A stretch of 41,480 bases of DNA from Bradyrhizobium sp. SRL28 (GCF_018596315.1 NZ_JAHEAG010000045.1:1-41480); one strand, 5' to 3'. Shown: positions 9,297 to 18,181, counted from the first letter of the stretch. Translations and numbers: made by a program. Notes: generated by a model from the sequence alone, not told the origin.

Positions 9297-9857
9297 ATGT
9301 CGATCGACGAGCTAAAAGGCCGGGTTCCGGACTTCGCCAAGGACGTGAGGCTCAATCTCTCGTCCATGGTGTCTGACGAGACGCTTGCCGAGCAGATCCG
9401 GTACGGTCTGTTTCTCGCCTGCGCGGTGGCGACGCGTAATCGGCACGTGATATCGGCGTTTGATGCTCTCGCAGCCGAGAAGCTGACGCCGGCGGCGATC
9501 GCAGCCGCCAAGGCGGCGGCCTCCGTGATGGCGATGAACAACATCTACTATCGCTTCGTGCACCTTGCCTCGAACAAGGAGTACGGAACGATGCCGGCGC
9601 GGCTGCGCATGAACGTGATCGGCAATCCCGGCGTCGACAAGGCAGATTTCGAATTGTGGTCGCTTGCGGTCTCGGCCATCAACGGCTGCGGCGCCTGCAT
9701 CGACACGCATGAGAAGGTGCTGCAGGCCGCGGGCGTCGCCACCAGCACTATCCAGACCGCCGTCCGCTTTGCCGCGATCATCCAGTCTGTGGCGATTGCG
9801 ATCGAGGCCGGCAGCCCCACGCAGTCGATGAGCGGAGTAGAGCCGCCAGGCTTTTGA
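9297..9857 (+). CDS. ahpD: AhpD-like alkylhydroperoxidase / carboxymuconolactone decarboxylase family
   Basis: Partner thiol reductase for AhpC with weak hydroperoxidase activity of its own. The 186-residue length fits AhpD (about 175-185). The active-site motif CGACIDTHE gives Cys131, Cys134 and His138, matching the CxxC...H arrangement known for AhpD, and a family glutamate is present in FELW. The start is seven bases after the ahpC stop, which indicates one operon. The pairing with an AhpC ending ELCPCN resembles the mycobacterial-type AhpC/AhpD system rather than AhpC/AhpF. It remains intact although ahpC appears frameshifted. Confidence 0.92.
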   Translation: MSIDELKGRVPDFAKDVRLNLSSMVSDETLAEQIRYGLFLACAVATRNRHVISAFDALAAEKLTPAAIAAAKAAASVMAMNNIYYRFVHLASNKEYGTMPARLRMNVIGNPGVDKADFELWSLAVSAINGCGACIDTHEKVLQAAGVATSTIQTAVRFAAIIQSVAIAIEAGSPTQSMSGVEPPGF

Positions 9858-10303
9858 GATCGATCGGCAACACGAGGGCGCACCAGCTTGCTGTCCCCAT
9901 CGGCCGATCGACTTCCGGCGAGATCTTCAGCGGAAATTCCATTGAGCATAGAGCTCTTTTGAGCCGCTGCTCGAGGTCTCGGTTTAACTTGTAGGCGTTG
10001 CATCGATGTGTCGTGCCGGCTCGATCAAAGACCGGACCGCCTGGGCTGGCCGCTTGATTGCATAAAAAAACTTTTCCATTCTCGCAAGCTGACGCAGAAT
10101 TTCGCCGATGACAGGCGCTACATTAGCGAATTTAGGATCAATTGGCTCGTTAGTCTTGCTCCCGGGTTGGAGACAAGGCGAACCTGAACAGGGGCGGCTT
10201 CTCGTCATCTCCATACGATCCAGACCGGGTTAGCTGCCGGGTCCTGAGCCGGTGGTGATGATCCACTGCACGGCGCTAATCGAACAAAATTGGAGAGGTT
10301 CGG
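9858..10303. other. Intergenic stretch, no supported gene
   Basis: About 450 bases after ahpD. A 76-codon open frame exists on the - strand (9984-10214), but no family was recognised and no good ribosome site is seen. Nothing else is supported, although the promoter of the small gene at 10304 should lie near the right end. Confidence 0.4.
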
Positions 10304-10528
10304 ATGCCATACTACTCTTTCGACCTTGTGATTGGCGAGGAGTACCAGAACCAAGGCGGTCTCATTCTCGAAAACCTTGAGCTTGCCGCCGATCGAGCAG
10401 TCCAGCTTGCGAGCGAACTAACTGTTGTGCGTCCGGAACTGAGGGCCAAAGGCTGTGCGGTTCGGGTCACCAGTGCCGAGAATGCTGAAGTGTATCGCCC
10501 GCTGCTCGATCCGATGCCTCATAGATGA
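10304..10528 (+). CDS. Small protein, DUF6894-like
   Basis: A 74-residue cytoplasmic protein beginning MPYYSFDLVIG and containing an acidic GGLILENLELAADRAVQLASEL helix region and a C-terminal VRVTSAENAEVYRPL strand. This layout (aromatic start, Asp/Glu-rich middle, ending in a regulatory-looking VxV strand) resembles the DUF6894 small proteins that are common in rhizobia; no function is known. The start has GGAGAGG about six bases upstream, which favours a real gene. It stands alone between the peroxidase pair and the HAD gene. Confidence 0.6.
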   Translation: MPYYSFDLVIGEEYQNQGGLILENLELAADRAVQLASELTVVRPELRAKGCAVRVTSAENAEVYRPLLDPMPHR

Positions 10529-10652
10529 GAGGTCCGGATTGAGCACGCACCACTTCGAGAGATCAGGTGCAACAACAGGCTGACGTACAAAGTCACGAAC
10601 TCCACGCCATAAACGCCGAAGCGCCGCGGTTTCTCACGTGTGAATCGAAACA

Positions 10653-11375
10653 ATGGTCCTAGGTTCTCCAATGAAGCCGCTACCCAAGGTTCTCGCTTTC
10701 GACGTGTTCGGCACCGTCGTCGACTGGCATGGGAGCCTCATCCGCGAAATCGACGCGATGGACGTCGGCGTAAACGGTGATGAGTTCGCGTTGGCTTGGC
10801 GCGCCGAGTATACCCCCGCAATGCAGCGCGTGATGTCCGGCGAGCTAGGCTGGACCCTGATTGACGACCTGCATCGCATGATCCTCGACGAGCTACTGGT
10901 GCGGTTTCGTATCGGGACGCTAAGCGAGGCAGAGAGAAAACACCTGAATCGTGTATGGCACCGCCTTGACCCGTGGCCCGATTCGCTTGCGGGGCTGATG
11001 TGGCTGAAGTCACGCTTCACCATCTGCACGCTTTCCAACGGCAACATCGGGCTGCTTACCAATATGGCTAAGCGCGCGGGACTGCCTTGGGACTGCATCC
11101 TATCGGCTGAGCTGTTCCGAGCCTACAAGCCCGATCCCGCAACCTATCTCGGTGTGGCCCACGTGTTCGACGTTGAGCCGGCAGAGGTGATGCTCGTAGC
11201 GGCTCACCATGACGATCTCGCGGGCGCTCGCGCATGCGGGCTGCAGACCGCGTACATCGAAAGGCCAATGGAGTTCGGCGCCGCGCGACCCAAGGACGTA
11301 TCGCCGCGTCCAGAAAATGACTGGCACGCCGCAAACATCTTGGCGCTAGCAGAGCAGCTCTCTTCCCAACAATAA
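10653..11375 (+). CDS. HAD-superfamily (S)-2-haloacid dehalogenase-like hydrolase
   Basis: Type II haloacid dehalogenase family: hydrolyses a C-halogen or related bond using an aspartate nucleophile. The 240-residue protein shows motif I FDVFGT (Asp17 nucleophile), motif II TLSNGN (about 128-133), motif III lysine in AYKPDP and motif IV acidic residues in AAHHDDLAGA. All four are intact. The start may be 10653 or the internal ATG at 10671; neither has a strong ribosome site. It lies upstream of a broken mandelate racemase-family gene. A degraded fragment of a very similar gene lies at 13036-13181. The physiological substrate is unknown; many such enzymes act on 2-haloacids or sugar phosphates. 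Confidence 0.88.
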   Translation: MVLGSPMKPLPKVLAFDVFGTVVDWHGSLIREIDAMDVGVNGDEFALAWRAEYTPAMQRVMSGELGWTLIDDLHRMILDELLVRFRIGTLSEAERKHLNRVWHRLDPWPDSLAGLMWLKSRFTICTLSNGNIGLLTNMAKRAGLPWDCILSAELFRAYKPDPATYLGVAHVFDVEPAEVMLVAAHHDDLAGARACGLQTAYIERPMEFGAARPKDVSPRPENDWHAANILALAEQLSSQQ

Positions 11376-11450
11376 GGCCGCCATGAAAGCTGGGAGCCAA
11401 GGCTGTAGGCTTAGCTGTGTGGGCGTAACTTCCATTTGCGGACGAGCGAC

Positions 11451-11833
11451 ATGAAAATCATCGATGTCAAAACTCACGTTTTGGCAGCTCCCCTCAGCCA
11501 ACCGCTTGGCGATTCATTTGGCACCACCAGCACCCGATCGGCCTGTTTGGTCGAGATAGAGGCTGACAATGGGCTGATCGGCTGGGGCGAGTGCTTGGGC
11601 CCTGCCGAAATCAATGCTGCTACCGTGCGCGCATTCTGCGAATATCGATTGGCGCCGATCCATGCGCGCGATTGAGGCAATCTGGCAGATGCTCTACAAC
11701 CGGTTCCAAGACAGGGACCAGAAGGGAATCATTGTTGCGGCTTTGAGCGGGGTCGACATTGCGCTTTGGGACATCCGGGGAAAAGCGCAGGGGGTTCCGG
11801 TTTACCGCCTCATTATCGGCGGTAGAAAAGCGT
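11451..11833 (+). pseudogene. Mandelate racemase/muconate lactonizing family, N-terminal fragment with frameshift
   Basis: The first frame starts at ATG 11451 with MKIIDVKTHVLAAPLSQP and GWGECLGPAEINAA, the typical N-terminal capping domain of the enolase superfamily. After about 11640 the homology moves to another frame (AIEAIWQMLYNRF, VAALSGVDIALWDIRGK, GVPVYRLIIGG), and it stops at about 11833. The metal-binding barrel domain is missing, so no active enzyme can be made. The full family members are about 370-400 residues and dehydrate or racemise hydroxyacids. The gene lies downstream of the HAD gene and upstream of a frameshifted aldolase, so it was probably part of a sugar-acid or hydroxyacid pathway. 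Confidence 0.8.
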
Positions 11834-11849
11834 CCAGGCGGCTCTATCA

Positions 11850-11976
11850 TAACGTCCCTACGATCACCCACTGGGCGAACTTGGCGCAGATTGAGCTGAC
11901 AGTGACCACAAATGATTCGCCCGTAGACCGAAGCCAGCTGACCTTTGATCTGGTGGCGCCGCTCCGCCGTTAGCAA
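11850..11976 (-). pseudogene. Possible remnant of a DeoR-type regulator N-terminus
   Basis: On the - strand the frame from 11976 reads LTAERRHQIKGQLAS and then GRI, resembling the first part of the winged helix of DeoR/GlpR repressors (xxxERRxxIxxxL...GRI). The expected recognition helix is scrambled over other frames. It is too short and too degraded to be functional. DeoR-type repressors often accompany class II aldolase and sugar-acid genes, which suits the neighbourhood. The resemblance is weak and could be chance. Confidence 0.3.
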
Positions 11977-12166
11977 TTCGCGCCATGAAATCTGGATCCT
12001 TGCAGAATTTCTCCGGTGTAGGAGCGGTTTTTGCAGTCTTTGGGCATCAGGCTCGCTTTAGCCTTATCGCTGATCAGCTAAGCCCTACTAAGACACCTAC
12101 GCCACCACTAATTTGGCGAGAGAATTACCCAACTGCCCGGGTGCGCGCCAACACGGAATTGAGCTC

Positions 12167-12963
12167 ATGACCGTGGCCTTGAACGTCAAGAAGAAGCACA
12201 TGTCCGATGCCGAATGGCAGACACGCTGCAACCTCGCGGCCCTCTACCACGTCGTCCACCATCTCGGATGGACCGACACGATCAACACCCACATGAGCGC
12301 ACGGGTGCCCGATGAGCCCGACACCTTTCTGATCAACCGCTACGGCGAAATGTTCGACGAAATCATCGCTTCGAGTCTGATCAAGATGAGGTTAGACGGC
12401 AAGGTGATCGGCGAGCCCGGCAAATTCGACCAAAATTACTATGTTGGTGAACGCGGAAAGTTCAATCGCGCCGGCTTTAGCATCCACAGCAGTGTCTACA
12501 ACGCGCGGCAGGACGCCAACTGCGTGATGCACACCCATACCCGCGCCGGTGCCGGCGTGTCTCTCATGGCGAGGGGCCTGCGCCCGATCAGCCAGGATGC
12601 CATGGAAGTGATCGACGACGTCGTCTACCATCACTATGGTATTCCGTTGAGCGATGAGGAGTCCGAGTCGCTCGGCAAGAGCTGCGTCGCCGGGAGCTGT
12701 GTCGTGCTGCTCAACCATGGTCTGCTCACGCACGCCCCGACCATCCATGGCGCGCTGCAGCGCCTTTATATGCTTGAGCGCGCCTGTAGCTCGAGCTGAT
12801 CGCCCGCCAACTCGATGAGCCGCCAGTGATGATGGATGATGTTGTTGTCGCCAGGGCAGCGAAGCGTATGAAGGCGATCCGTGAGACGCCGGACTACGGT
12901 CTGCTGGAATGGGAGAGCCTGGTCCGTACGGTCGAGCGGCGGAGCGTCGACTTTCGCCGTTGA
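12167..12963 (+). pseudogene. Class II aldolase/adducin-family protein with one frameshift
   Basis: Zinc-dependent aldolase or epimerase family (L-fuculose-phosphate aldolase fold). From ATG 12167 the protein shows NTHMSARVP, the zinc ligands in CVMHTHTRAG, and LLNHGLLTHAP. At about 12785, after LERAC, the frame breaks; adding one G (tgt-g-agctcgagctg) would restore ELELIARQLDEPP and a C-terminal tail ending DFRR at TGA 12961-12963, giving about 264 residues. The unrepaired frame ends at 12799. The metal site is before the break, so partial function cannot be excluded. A second, intact and clearly related aldolase lies at 17306-18070. Single-base loss or sequencing error are both possible. 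Confidence 0.8.
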
Positions 12964-12981
12964 GGCGCGGGCTCGCGCGCC
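12964..12981. terminator. Short GC-rich hairpin after the aldolase gene
   Basis: Arms GGCGCG (12964-12969) and CGCGCC (12976-12981) with a six-base loop begin immediately after the aldolase stop codon. No T-run follows. It may help end the transcript, but the short arms make this uncertain. Confidence 0.25.
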
Positions 12982-13035
12982 CGTAGCTGCATAAGCCGTA
13001 CCGCAGCAGTAAGTTTCAAGCAGGGAGCCAGCACT

Positions 13036-13181
13036 GGTAACACTGTCATCGACTGGCACGCCGGCCTCGTCCGAGAGATCCACGCGATGGACTTCGGCGT
13101 GACGCTTAAGCGTTCGCATTGCCTTGGCGCGCCTGCTACAACCCGAGATGCCGCCTGCGATATCCGGCGAGCTAGTCTCAT
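13036..13181 (+). pseudogene. Degraded fragment of a second HAD dehalogenase gene
   Basis: The + strand reads GNTVIDWHAGLVREIHAMDFGV from 13036, matching residues about 20-42 of the intact HAD protein at 10653 (GTVVDWHGSLIREIDAMDVGV). Another frame then gives LARLLQPEMPPAISGELV, matching LAWRAEYTPAMQRVMSGELG. The nucleophile motif and everything C-terminal to it are missing. This is a partial, frameshifted sister copy and runs straight into a dehydrogenase fragment. Confidence 0.75.
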
Positions 13182-13225
13182 GCCAATTGACCGCCTGGGA
13201 GAAATGGTCAAGGCGCTGCGACAGG

Positions 13226-13429
13226 GGCGATGCTCTAGTGTTTGAGCGAGAGCCGCTTCCGAAAGATCGTCCCCTCTGGGACATGCCGAACACCGCATGT
13301 GGCGGGAAGCCCGACGAACCAGACGGAGCGCATGTCTCTATCTTCGCAGATAACATCGAACGTTTTTCTAAGATGACAGGCGCTGAAGAATATTGTCGAC
13401 CTGAAACGCAGATTGTTGTCGAAGAATAA
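13226..13429 (+). pseudogene. Degraded 3' fragment of a D-2-hydroxyacid dehydrogenase gene
   Basis: Encodes VFEREPLPKDRPLWDMPNT and then VSIFADNIERF, a clear match to the C-terminal part of the intact dehydrogenase at 4240 (VFEREPLPQGSPLWDMPNV, PIFADNIERF). The segment with the catalytic histidine (TPHVAG) is shortened and scrambled, so it cannot function. It is joined in one open frame (13124-13429) to the preceding HAD fragment, giving a chance chimera of 101 codons. Confidence 0.8.
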
Positions 13430-13489
13430 CCGATCTCCTCTTTCGCAAACTGTACATGCATGATCGGCCATCACACGAAGCGAGAAATC

Positions 13490-14950
13490 ATGAAAGCACA
13501 ACCGTCAGCATCCCACTATATCAATGGAGCCTATGTGGAAGATGACCATGGCCAGTCCCTCGAGGTTATCTATCCGGCGACTGGTGAGATCATCGCACAT
13601 CTCCATTCTGCTACGCCGAATATCGTCGAGCGGGCCATAGGGGCAGCCTGCGCCGCCCAGGAAAAATGGGCAAAGTTGAAGCCTGTGGAACGCGGTCGCA
13701 TCTTGCGCCGTGCAGCCGACATCTTGCGAGAGCGCCACGCCCAACTCGCCCGTCTGGAAACGCTCGACACGGGTAGGGTGATACAGGAAACGCTCGCCGA
13801 CCCTGCTGTCGCCGCAAACGCAATGGAATTCTTTGGCGGCGCGGTCGCTTGCTTTTATGGCGATTACGTTGACCTTGGCGGGCCGTTTGGCTACGTGCGG
13901 CGTGAACCGCTCGGCGTGTGTGTTGGCATCGGCGCCTGGAACTTTCCAATCCAAATCACGGCGATGAAAGCGGCACCGGCGCTCGCGATGGGCAATGCTA
14001 TAGTGTTTAAGCCGTCGGAGAACACACCGCTGTCGGCGCTGGCGCTGGCGGAGATCTTTACCGAGGCAGGCCTTCCTGATGGTCTTTTCAATGTCGTGCA
14101 GGGCTTCGGAGACGTCGGCGAAGCCCTTGTAAGCCACGAGATGGTGGCAAAGATATCCGTCACCGGCTCGGTGTCGACCGGCCGCAGGGCCTCGGGGTTG
14201 GCCGCCTCCAAGTTAAAGCATATCACCATGGAACTCGGCGGGAAGTCGCCGCTCATCGTGTTCGATGACGCCGACGTGAAAAATGCTGTCGCTGGTGCCA
14301 TGATGGCAAATTTCTATGCCAATGGTCAGGTGTGCTCGAATGGGACGCGCGTCTTTGTACAAGACGGAGTTCGCGAGCGGTTTCTCGAACAGCTGACTGA
14401 GCGGACCAAGAAGGTCCGTATCGGCGACCCACTCGATCCCGAAACGCAGATGGGCCCGCTCATCAATAAGGCGCAGCACCGAAAGGTGCTGGGCTATATC
14501 GAAACCGGTAAGGCAGAGGGTGCAACGCTCCTTTGCGGCGGGGGCATCCCACGGCTACAAGGATTCGATTGCGGGCTCTTCGTCGAGCCAACCATCTTCG
14601 CCGATGCAAAGGACAGTATGACGATCGCGCGGGAGGAAATTTTTGGGCCGGTGATGACTGTGCTTTCTTTCCGACATGAAGACGACGTCATCCGGCGCGC
14701 CAACGACACGGAATTCGGGCTGGCCGCCGGCGTGTTCACCTGCGACCTGTCGCGCGCCCACCGAGTGATCGCGGAATTGCAGGCTGGGACGTGTTGGATC
14801 AACACCTACAATCGATCGCCCGTCGAACTGCCCTTCGGTGGCCACAAGCAGTCCGGCATCGGCCGCGAAAACGCGCTTGCTGCGCTTTCGCACTATTCAC
14901 AATTGAAGAGTGTCTATGTCGAGACGGGCAATGTCGTGAATCCGTTCTAA
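13490..14950 (+). CDS. Betaine-aldehyde dehydrogenase-like NAD-dependent aldehyde dehydrogenase
   Basis: Oxidises an aldehyde to the acid with NAD(P). From ATG 13490 the protein has 486 residues, close to the 490 of BetB; the frame also offers ATG 13460. Visible motifs are the oxyanion asparagine in GAWNFP (Asn151), the general base in MELGGKSP (Glu248), the catalytic cysteine in GQVCSNGTRVF (Cys282) and EEIFGPV. The overall sequence, with HYINGAYVEDDHG and ETGNVVNPF, best fits the betaine or aminobutyraldehyde dehydrogenase subgroup, which fits with nearby polyamine-type uptake genes. The substrate could be betaine aldehyde, 4-aminobutyraldehyde or a related aminoaldehyde. Confidence 0.88.
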   Translation: MKAQPSASHYINGAYVEDDHGQSLEVIYPATGEIIAHLHSATPNIVERAIGAACAAQEKWAKLKPVERGRILRRAADILRERHAQLARLETLDTGRVIQETLADPAVAANAMEFFGGAVACFYGDYVDLGGPFGYVRREPLGVCVGIGAWNFPIQITAMKAAPALAMGNAIVFKPSENTPLSALALAEIFTEAGLPDGLFNVVQGFGDVGEALVSHEMVAKISVTGSVSTGRRASGLAASKLKHITMELGGKSPLIVFDDADVKNAVAGAMMANFYANGQVCSNGTRVFVQDGVRERFLEQLTERTKKVRIGDPLDPETQMGPLINKAQHRKVLGYIETGKAEGATLLCGGGIPRLQGFDCGLFVEPTIFADAKDSMTIAREEIFGPVMTVLSFRHEDDVIRRANDTEFGLAAGVFTCDLSRAHRVIAELQAGTCWINTYNRSPVELPFGGHKQSGIGRENALAALSHYSQLKSVYVETGNVVNPF

Positions 14951-15513
14951 TCTACAGGACCACGCCACGGGCGAGCCGCGCCCTTGAACTCGGTCGACAT
15001 CCTGAAGTGCCACAACAGTGACTCCGCCAAAACGCACCACGGCAGTGCCCGCTCCATCTGCGGCCGCTTCAGGAGCAACTGGCGCCGCGTCCGCCTCGAT
15101 TGCGCCACTTGACCATGGCTGCGCCGACCCATGGCTGCACAGGCAGCGGACCGCCCATGAGCGCCAGCATCAGCTCGATCGCATGGGCGGCCACCTCTGT
15201 GCTCCGTGCAGACGGAGATGCCGCGCCTGCCCAGCCCTCGAGATCGAGGTGCCCTATCCGATGTCTTTGCGCACGACCAACCGGCAGTTCTCAAAGGCTT
15301 CGATCGGAGTGGGGAGCGACAGGGGCGCCGAACAGTTGATGACGGCGTTGGCGGACCTGAAGGCGTCGTCAGTTGAGGCCGGACGAGGGGCTGGAAGCTG
15401 GTACGGCTTCGGTGTCAGCGATACAGCAGCTCGTGCTACAGCCCGCCGTCCTCAGGCCGGTGCCAATCAACTTAAGACCCAGTTGTGCGCGACCTACTCG
15501 CTGGAATAGGTGC
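14951..15513. other. Stretch without a recognisable gene
   Basis: About 560 bases between two convergent genes. Several overlapping open frames exist on both strands, for instance a - strand frame reading AAHAIELMLALMGGPLPVQP at about 15130-15200, but none has a start signal, domain or consistent length. It may be a heavily decayed gene. No terminator was found. Confidence 0.4.
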
Positions 15514-16464
15514 TCATTTTTCCGTCGCCTTGATCCGCTCGAAAGCGGCTTTCAGCGACGATCTCTGCGCATCCGTGAGTTGGACGTAAGGTGCGCGGAC
15601 ATAGATTTCCGCCATCCCCATCTCAAGGCCGAGGATGTACTTCTGGGCCGCAGAGTAGCTCGCGTCAGCCGCGGCATCATCGATTGCCTTCTGTGCATCG
15701 ATCAACTTGGCGATCGCTGCCCTCCAATCGCCTCTTTCGCGATATGCGGTGAAGATATCGGCGCATTTCTTGCTGAAGGCATTGCCCTCGCCGAGAATTG
15801 CTCCCATGCCGTTCTCGAGCGCAATTCCAATATTCTTGATTGAGCCGGAGCACATATTGAGGTCCGGAAATGTCCGTACGAACTCGGAGTACCCGACGGG
15901 GTCGCCGCTCGAGTCCTTAATGCCGGCGAGATACGGATAATGCTTCAGGTTCTTGAGTAACTCGAAGCTGATAGGCACCCGGCTTGTCTGCGGGTAATGA
16001 TAGAGGCTAGTCGGAAGCTGGACCGCATCAAACAGCATGGAAAAGTAAGCCGTCAGACCTTCGATCGGCGGTTGGTTGAAATAAAAAGGAGGAATTACGA
16101 GCAGGCCATCGGCACCATGGGCCTCGGCGTGGTGGGCCAGGTCGATCGTCTCGGCGATATTTGGCGTCCCTGGCCCGATGATGACGTTCAGTCCGTTCTT
16201 GTTGTTCAGCACAGTCTTGGCCACCTGCTTGCGCTCGGCCACCGAGAAGGAGGGAAACTCACCGGTGGTGCCGAGCACCACGATTCCATCGGCTCCGGCC
16301 TGCTTGTGCCATTCCATGATGGCGCGCATGGCCCCAGGGTCGAATCGCCCAGCCTTGTCGCAAGGAGTGACTGCCGCCACCCAGTACAAGGCCTTGGTCG
16401 TGTTTCCAACTTGGGACGCTGCCATCGATTTGTCGGCACCAGCGCCCGTATCGTCGATCTTCAT
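15514..16464 (-). CDS. Dihydrodipicolinate synthase / N-acetylneuraminate lyase family protein
   Basis: Schiff-base aldolase or lyase of the DapA superfamily. From ATG 16464 the protein has 316 residues, near the family norm of about 300. It shows the GTTGE motif (65-69), the tyrosine in LYHYPQTS (about 157) and the Schiff-base lysine in AGIKDSSGD (Lys183). A lysine-biosynthetic role is unlikely because the context is catabolic; candidates are a ketodeoxy sugar-acid dehydratase, a hydroxyproline-pathway deaminase or a keto-acid aldolase. The start is chosen where homology begins; the open frame extends to 16533. It is on the opposite strand to its neighbours and has no obvious operon partner. 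Confidence 0.87.
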   Translation of the reverse strand: MKIDDTGAGADKSMAASQVGNTTKALYWVAAVTPCDKAGRFDPGAMRAIMEWHKQAGADGIVVLGTTGEFPSFSVAERKQVAKTVLNNKNGLNVIIGPGTPNIAETIDLAHHAEAHGADGLLVIPPFYFNQPPIEGLTAYFSMLFDAVQLPTSLYHYPQTSRVPISFELLKNLKHYPYLAGIKDSSGDPVGYSEFVRTFPDLNMCSGSIKNIGIALENGMGAILGEGNAFSKKCADIFTAYRERGDWRAAIAKLIDAQKAIDDAAADASYSAAQKYILGLEMGMAEIYVRAPYVQLTDAQRSSLKAAFERIKATEK

Positions 16465-17305
16465 TTGCAATCTCTCTGCAACCTCTCGAATAGTCCATCT
16501 ACTGTATTCAGAATAGCGGTTCTTTTCCTGCAAGTAGCGCCCAAATCGTGCGGAAATTCACCGTACTAATTGCGCGCCTTTCGACCCCTTGGAAACAAAC
16601 GCGCGGTCGGAATTGCAGCTCGCCCGCGATGCACGATCGCATACGTCTCTTGATTTCGCCGGGGCACTGCGGCTGCATCAGCGCGGACTGCGAGAGCAAT
16701 TAACGTGCTGGCACGCCTCACGGCCGGGTCTCTTGCGCCTGAAGATAACGCTCTCGGAAATGTAAATACGGGACCACCTGAGCAGATCTTTCCGGTTGGT
16801 TTCATCGGCGTCCTAGCGGTGACATCCTCAGGCGCCTGGACTGGAGGTGCTGCAGCCTGGGGTTTCCTTCCGTCGACCGCGACAGGCGGCGATGCGAGCC
16901 CAGCGAGGCCGTCAAACGCTGCTGGGCCGAAGAACTTGCGTTGCTGCCACACGGCTGAGTTCGGTCGATACGGCACTTTGTGTCGCGCCGCTGCAAGCCC
17001 TCGACGCGGTCAAACGAATTCCCGGACAGGACTATCAGGAAGCGCGTACATGAGAGCCTAAGGCTTCACATCGATCCGAGCTCTCTCGTGCTTGCGATGC
17101 TCTCGGGCTCCGGTTCAAGCTTCCTCGCCATAGAGAAGCATAGGCTCCGAAAGTTAGAAAACTTCGCATTCGTCACATAGATGCGGAATTTCATCGATTT
17201 GCTCGCATTCATTGGTGAAATTCGGCTCAGGCGCTCGGTAATGTTTGGAGTCAAGTTAATCCTAGACCGAAGCCGTGAATGGCTGGTTCGAACCGGGGAG
17301 AAGAT
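16465..17305. other. Long stretch without a supported gene
   Basis: About 840 bases between divergent genes, so both promoters should lie here. Open frames of 60-136 codons occur on both strands (for example 16566-16976 on the - strand), but none shows a domain, a ribosome site or coding-like composition. The right part (17050-17290) is noticeably more AT-rich, which is plausible for a promoter or regulatory region of the aldolase gene. Confidence 0.4.
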
Positions 17306-18070
17306 ATGGGTAGCCTGCAAGGTTCGAGGAGGGGCGACTTCGAATCCGAGGAATGGAAGATCCGTTGCGATCTGGCCGCCGCGTACCGCCTAATCTCCCA
17401 TTTCGGCATAGATGACCTGACCTCAACTCATCTATCCGCGCGCCTGTCTGGCAAGGTGCATCGATTTCTGCTGAATCCGTACGGCATGATGTTTGACGAA
17501 GTCACGGCCTCGAGCCTCGTCGTCGTCGACCCCGAGGGGCATGCCATCGAAAAAGATGAAGAGTCCAAAATCAATAACGCGGGCTTCACGATTCATTCCG
17601 CCGTGCACATGAGCCGTGATGACGCTCACTGCGTCGTGCATACGCACACTCTGGCCGGCATGGCAGTGGCCGCGCAAGAGCAGGGGCTGCTGCCGTTGAA
17701 CCAAAAGTCGATGGCCTTCTATGGCGGCACTGCCTATCACGACTTCGAAGGCGTCGCGCTCGATCTCAGTGAGCGCGAACGGCTCGTGCATGATCTAGCC
17801 CACAAAGACGTGATGATCCTGAAGCACCACGGTTTGCTGACGGTGGGGCGTACCATCGCCAAAGCCTTCCTCAACATGTACCAGTTGGAGATGTCCTGCC
17901 GTCTCCAGATCGCGGCCACACAAGGCGGGCAAAAGATCACTCTGCCGTCCAAGAATATCGCGGCTCACACGGCGGCGCAGATTGGGGATAATGGCTACAA
18001 CAAGAGTCCACGCACCTGGGCGGCGCTCAAGCGCCGCCTCGATCGCATCAGCCCGGAGTACGCGACCTGA
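17306..18070 (+). CDS. Class II aldolase/adducin-family protein
   Basis: Zinc-dependent aldolase-fold enzyme of 254 residues. The metal site is visible: His112 and His114 in VVHTHTLAG and histidines 174/175 in LKHHGLLTVG, with an acidic residue in MMFDEVTASS (about Glu65). The conserved STHLSARL and NPYGMMFDE blocks match the family. ATG 17306 is preferred over 17279 since GGGGAG ends five bases upstream. It is an intact relative of the frameshifted gene at 12167. It is followed after 111 bases by a PotD-like gene. Members without a sugar-phosphate partner are often of unknown substrate, so the reaction is not assigned. Confidence 0.88.
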   Translation: MGSLQGSRRGDFESEEWKIRCDLAAAYRLISHFGIDDLTSTHLSARLSGKVHRFLLNPYGMMFDEVTASSLVVVDPEGHAIEKDEESKINNAGFTIHSAVHMSRDDAHCVVHTHTLAGMAVAAQEQGLLPLNQKSMAFYGGTAYHDFEGVALDLSERERLVHDLAHKDVMILKHHGLLTVGRTIAKAFLNMYQLEMSCRLQIAATQGGQKITLPSKNIAAHTAAQIGDNGYNKSPRTWAALKRRLDRISPEYAT

Positions 18071-18181
18071 TGGTCCGGCGGGCTCAGGCGCTTCAGCCAG
18101 TTTTCGAAGGTATGCGCGCCTTCGGCCCTATGAAAGGGGGCGCGCAACAATCTAATTCTGATTTAGCGAGGGAGGAATAAG

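Noticed and set aside
13124..13429. Apparent 101-residue protein
   Set aside because: It is a chance join of HAD and dehydrogenase debris; key residues are missing.
17281..17300. ggttcgaacc word resembling a tRNA T-loop
   Set aside because: No cloverleaf or acceptor stem could be built around it.
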